Shown piece by piece: positions 59,729 through 64,000 of a stretch of DNA of 64,000 nt. The notes under the pieces are model-generated. The model was not told where the DNA came from. It did no database searches and worked only from the letters and a program-made list of their open reading frames with translations. Positions within the stretch are counted from its first letter, which is position 1; every line of letters starts with the position of its first letter. A program made the translations under genes and the position numbers. The stretch covers positions 60,813,174 through 60,877,173 of the forward strand of contig CM059975.1 of assembly GCA_030490835.1 (NCBI GenBank), in the 5' to 3' direction. The DNA is from Annona cherimola (lineage: Eukaryota; Streptophyta; Magnoliopsida; Magnoliales; Annonaceae).

Positions 59729-61386
59729 TGTTGGTCCCGAGTCTATGACAATTACTCAAGAGGGGAGGGGTGAATTGGGTATTTAAAATTTTTCAACTTA
59801 AATAGAAATTTTATCCCGGATTAATTTAGCCCCCTTTATGAAGAATCAAATGGAAAGCAATATAGTGCTGAGAGCAGAAATAAAAACAACAAGCAAGATT
59901 TTTATAGTGGTTCGGGCAACCTTCCCTACTCCACTCTTCCAAGCTCACACCTCTTGTGACTTGGGTTCTACTATGTATTTCACAAATACAACTAGAGCCA
60001 CTGCTCTCTTCTAAATTCTAGCTCTTGGGGGCATCAACAATTCACAGCACAAGTAGGTGATGAGTTCCACTCCAATCACACACTACTTTGCTTACACTTG
60101 ATCTTAGTTACCCAAACTAAATCAAGTTCAATAATTTAGTTCAATACAACAAGTAAAAGTAAAAGAAAGTTTCTACACGTTACTGTTATGTAGAGGCAGA
60201 TTTGGCGCAGAGAAGAACTTATAGCATAGGCTTAATGATTCAGCAAGCAGCTCTTGGTAGTTTGGAAGCAAGGTTCTTCTTCTAGATGTTGGCTTAATCA
60301 CTTAATGCTCTTAAAGATGGGAGTTATGCTCATTCAATGAATTCTCAGCTACTCTCCATGTTCATATTGAATGCCTTATATAATTTACGAGGGAATCCGA
60401 ACGTTTGAAAGTAGGTGGCGCGCATTTAATGCGCCAACTTTCGAAAAATTTCAGACCGTTGCGACCCAAGTCGCAGGTGGAGTCAACTTCGGGTGCGACT
60501 TCGGCTGTCCGTAGCTTTTTCAAGTTCCAGTCTAGGTCGACTTGGTTTTTGACTTGACCCAAGTTGCAGGTGAAGTCGACTTCGGGTGCGACTTCACTTC
60601 CTCAGCTTGCTTAGTTGGACTTGAAATTCTTTGGAATGTCTTGCTTGCTTGAATTTTTTCATGTTTGATTGTTCTTCCACCATTTTATGTAACTTAAGAC
60701 TCTTTATGTTTCTTCTATCTTAAAAACATTTAATTCCATGTCTTGAGTCTTGAATCCTTGAATATTGGAGTGCATAAGAGAGGTCCAAGTGTATGATCTC
60801 GATTCTCCATGAAAATATGCAACTTTGCTTGCTCTGGACTTCATTTGATTTTCATTTGAGTGTTTGAGTTGTCTTGTCCTTCATCTTCACTTGAATCTAG
60901 CATTGAACCGTTTTGATCTGCAAGTTCCGCACTGAAGTCGAAGCTGGAGTCGACTTAGTCTGCGACTTTACCCAAGTCACATGCGGAGTCGACTTGGGAT
61001 GCGACTTCGGCAGCTCTCGTCCCCGATTTCAACTCTAGACAGAAGGTTAAGTCTGAAGTCGATGCCGGAGTCGACTTGGTCTGCGACTTCACCCAGGTCG
61101 CATGCGGAGTCGACTTGGGATGCGACTTCAACAGCTCTCGTTCTCGATTTCAACTCTGGACAAAAAATACCTCTTGAAGTCGCTGTTGGAGTCGACTTGG
61201 GGATCGACTTGGCCTAAGTCTATGCCTGAGTCGACTTGGAAATCAACTTGCCCTGCCATGCTTCATTTTCTTCATTTTTATAACCTTTAATCATTTCCAC
61301 AAACATGTTAGTGACCAAAACTTACTCAAATTGATTTGTTAATCATCAAAACATAGACTTGACTTATTTTCCACATGTTTCCAACA
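59729..61386 (+). mobile_element. Solo LTR (1658 bp, TGTTGG...CCAACA) inserted in gag, with exact 5-bp duplication
   Basis: cattt flanks both ends (59724-59728 and 61387-61391). Removing the LTR and one cattt restores an in-frame gag join (...KQERLSN / DVIHLKLF...), which independently confirms the boundaries. The right half carries 121-bp subrepeats rich in GAGTCGACTT. A candidate TATA box (CTTATATAAT) is at 60375-60384. A second copy starts at 63502, and a truncated one is at 6954-7841. The long terminal inverted TGTTGG/CCAACA suggests a Copia-type family, but no internal region is present to prove it. Confidence 0.85.
60934..61250. repeat. 121-bp tandem subrepeats with AAGTCGACTT-type palindromes
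   Basis: Units start GAAGTCGA...GGAGTCGACTT at 60934 and 61055, and a diverged third at 61176. Each has two GAGTCGACTTGG motifs and a TGCGACTTCA motif. Similar units occur at 7390-7700, so they are part of the LTR family, not of this insertion alone. Confidence 0.75.
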
Positions 61387-61830
61387 CATTTGACAACCTC
61401 TCTTGCTTGAAGGAGTTACAAATTTACATGAAATTCACCAAGTGCTCAAGAGGATTCTCATTTGAAAGCCCACTAAAATGCCTCATTGCCTGCATCATAT
61501 GAAACATGACCGATTTCAACTCAAAATGCCCAGCATGAATAGGAGGTCTACTAATATTGCCATTAAGGCCATTAAGGATAGGTATTGTGAACTCATGCTA
61601 TAACCTATCCAAGTCATCTAGAAAAATATGTTCTTGATCATCTTGGTTGACTTCTTGTTGGTAGCCTTGATTTTCGTAGTTATCTACTCCCTAAATCATG
61701 GTTACTTCAAGATCTTGAATCATGCTTCTCAATTGCTCACGAAGCCTTTGATGGAATGTGCGCTCTGGTTCCAAATCGAAAGGAAATAACTTTGCAATAC
61801 TGTTATGATGTCCCCGTCAATGACATGAAT
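61387..61830 (-). pseudogene. Ty3/gypsy gag, N-terminal part (upstream of the solo LTR)
   Basis: The minus strand shows RTFHQRLREQLRSMIQDLE near 61760-61700, NISRPPIHAGHFELKSVMF near 61540-61500, and MRHFSGLSNENPLEHLVNFM followed by a stop and ICNSFKQERLSN up to the insertion. This is the usual Athila-type gag order. In-frame stops after DLEVTMI, DDLDRL and NFM show decay before or after the LTR insertion. Confidence 0.8.
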
Positions 61831-61959
61831 GATATATCCCGAAGTTCAATAAAATAAAACAAAGGTAGAAGAAAGGCAAAAAATAAGAAAATCTAAATAA
61901 TTTTAAACAAAATTGTAAGTGTCAAGTATCGATATAGACAACAAGATATTCAATAATTC

Positions 61960-61977
61960 TCCCCGACAACGGCACCA
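61960..61977 (-). other. Primer binding site, tRNA-Asp type
   Basis: The minus strand reads TGGTGCCGTTGTCGGGGA, two changes from the TGGCGCCGTTGCCGGGGA complement of plant tRNA-Asp used by Athila/Tat-type elements. It lies just inside the 5' LTR. Confidence 0.8.
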
Positions 61978-61983
61978 AAAACT

Positions 61984-63484
61984 TGATAGGCCACAATACA
62001 ACTGATGTATCGGTTTGCAACGTAAGTGCATATGCCACTCAAGTAATAAACAGATGAATAAGACATCATTCTCATGAGGAAGCGAATTAAATAAATTATA
62101 ATCCAATATCAAAAATGCCACTTTGAAGTTGATTCAATTAATATGAAGTCATAAAGAAGAGAAGAAATAACTAAGTTCTAAAGTGATGAGAATGATAATT
62201 AACAACGATTAAGGGAGGTGACCTTAAGTGTTAGGGGACTTAGGGCTGTGATTTCCCGCAACACATTTCACATGAACTTCTAATTATTTTCTATTATTTT
62301 CTTAGATGGAATATAAATATAAGACCCCCCATTAATTATTCATGTCTTCTAGCATATATAATCTTAGCAATCGACTTTCAAACTCCATATTCCTACGAGA
62401 GTGAAGGTAGATTCCTACATTTTCAACAAGTATCATACATAATTACATGAGACTAGTTGGTATATTCCTATCTGAGCTAATAAATCAACTCAACCAATAG
62501 CTAAGATACAAAAACCCTAGCCTAGTGAGATGAACTCATGCCATTCAACCTAGGTCCTACCTCAAGCTAGCTTTTCCAAGCTTTACAAGGGCACCCACAT
62601 CATTTGACAAGATGGTCAAACTCGTAGAAGCATTAAACTCAAGTTAAATAGATAATCCAAGTAAAGAAAATCAAATGAAAATAAAATATGAAGTCATGAA
62701 TACATGTTGAGTTCCATCACAACCCTAAATGAGATTTAGCTCATAATTAACATAGAAAAAATCAAGAAAAAGCTCCCCATATACATATCCAGCAAAATTT
62801 AAGAGACAAAGAGCCCATGAGAAAGAAAGAAAAGAGAAAGGAAAGAAAACCCAAGTAGATTCCTCTTCTTGATGCTTCTTCTACTCATTTTTTCCTTCAA
62901 AAGCACCTCTCCTTAGCTCCCTTTCTCTCTCCCTTCATTGTCTCTTTTGTTCCCTTTTGTTGTTGCTTTAAAACACCCTAAGAGATGTATTTATATAACC
63001 CTCAACTAAACCGTTTAACGTGCAAAAAATTATCACGGGTGGGTCTCGCGTCACGGTGCCAGTCTTTCTAGATGTTGTCTGGATGCTACCTACTTCTAGA
63101 TTTTTTCTGTTTGGCTATGCTAGAGGTCAGGGAGCCAACTTGTCTGTGTTGAAGTCTTCCACCTTTCTCGAGGCAAACTTCTTTTACTATTTTATCCTCA
63201 TTTTGCATTGAATTTGCATGAGAATTGCCCTTTTTTTCCTACAATAAGAAGTAAAAAATTAAGTAAATGCATTCTTTCATGATCAAATGAATTTGAAACA
63301 ACCGAATTAAGACGAATTACAACTAAAATCAACTGGAAATGCATGAAAATCCAACAAGATGTAAGAAATGCACAAATGATGAAATCTAATACAAAACCTA
63401 TGAGAATTTACCTATTTTTCTTAGACTAGCATTCAAAATAGATATAAAATAAACCTTGGTAACTCTATTTTCATAGAGTTATCA
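61984..63484 (-). mobile_element. 5' LTR (about 1.50 kb) of the Athila/Tat-type element
   Basis: On the minus strand it runs from TGATAACTC (63484) to CCTATCA (61984), with inverted TGATA/TATCA ends. The PBS follows after six bases. A candidate TATA box (TTATATAAATA on the minus strand) lies near 62990-63000. Length and end sequences are by inspection; the matching 3' LTR is absent from the window, so they cannot be confirmed by an LTR pair. Confidence 0.65.
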
Positions 63485-63501
63485 ACTACCACTAATGAAT
63501 T

Positions 63502-64000
63502 TGTTGATCTCGAGTTTATGGCAATACCCAAGAGGGGAGGGGTGAGTTGGGCATTTAAATTTTTTTTGCTTAATTAGAAACTTTTCCCCTTGTAAATTTA
63601 ATCTCCTCAATGAAATGACCAGTGAGTTAGAATGAGATGTTGCAGTAGAAGTATAAAACACAAGCAATCAACCCACGTCAAGAGACAGCGATATATAGTG
63701 GTTCGGGCAACCTCCCCCACTCCACTCTTCCAAGCACACACCCGTTGTGGCCTTGGTTCCACTATTGTATTATCAATACAACTTAGAGCAACTGCTCTCT
63801 TCTAGATTTTAGCTTTAGGGGGCTTGTACAATCTCAGCACAAGTAGGTGACAAGTTCCACTCCAATCACACACTACTTTGCCTTCACTTGATTTCAGTCT
63901 CGAATACTAAACCAAGTGAGAAAAACAAGTAAACAATAAATAACAAAGATCTACACGTTACAGATTGTTTAGGCAGATTTAAGCACGTATAAGAACTTGT
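63502..64000 (+). mobile_element. Start of another LTR of the TGTTGG family, running off the window
   Basis: TGTTGATCTCGAGTTTATGG, then 'ccaagaggggaggggtga' and 'agtggttcgggcaacc', match the first 500 bp of the solo LTR at 59729 with moderate divergence. The end lies beyond 64000. Confidence 0.75.

Noticed and set aside
60981..61290. Open frames with repeated STW-type residues
   Set aside because: They are translations of the 121-bp LTR subrepeats, whose length of 121 is not a multiple of three, so the frame shifts between units.
56920..63484. Endogenous pararetrovirus or virus-derived insert
   Set aside because: The reverse transcriptase and gag motifs, tRNA-Asp PBS and LTR are those of Athila/Tat-type Ty3/gypsy retrotransposons; no movement or coat protein motifs and a tRNA-Met pararetroviral layout is absent.

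Overview
The window is nuclear DNA from a flowering plant. It is strongly AT-rich. One spliced plant gene sits among layers of nested LTR retrotransposons, LINE and SINE retroposons, CACTA and hAT-type DNA transposons and many short foldback (MITE) elements. Nothing bacterial, organellar or CRISPR-like is visible. I cannot name the species from sequence alone.

The only gene I judge intact is on the minus strand at 13795-28733. It is a five-exon amino-acid/auxin permease family (AAAP/SLC38-like) vacuolar amino acid transporter of the AVT6 type. All four introns have GT-AG ends and join in frame to give a 441-residue protein. Its introns total about 13.6 kb and hold most of the transposable elements of the central third: a 5'-truncated LINE with an RNase H domain, a tRNA-derived SINE and several foldback MITEs. 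A decayed pectin methylesterase/invertase inhibitor-like sequence lies near 9.0-9.7 kb.

Layout. 1-6953: a minus-strand non-autonomous LTR element with LTRs of about 3.1 kb and an interior of only 0.82 kb; it is inserted in an LTR of a second family (6954-7841). 7842-13794: hAT-like remnant, PMEI pseudogene, Tourist-like and foldback MITEs. 13795-28733: the AVT6-like gene. 28734-38950: intergenic, with SINEs, Mutator-like MITEs, a degenerate LTR and unresolved LTR-like remnants. 38954-43126: a complete plus-strand LTR element (TSD, PBS, PPT) carrying two hAT-type insertions, one of which carries a SINE. 44617-46800: a 415-bp tandem array, four near-identical copies plus degenerate flanking units. 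47880-48810: MITE and hAT-type element. 49470-55245: a decayed CACTA transposon with a tnp2 transposase pseudogene, split by a 2.1-kb solo LTR. 56920-63484: a decayed Athila/Tat-type Ty3/gypsy element with its gag split by a 1.66-kb solo LTR. 63502-64000: the start of another LTR of that second family.

The order of insertion can be read in several places: SINE within hAT within LTR element; SINE within MITE within intron; solo LTR within CACTA transposase; solo LTR within gypsy gag. All LTR, target-site and exon boundaries were read by eye, with no alignment software or database search.
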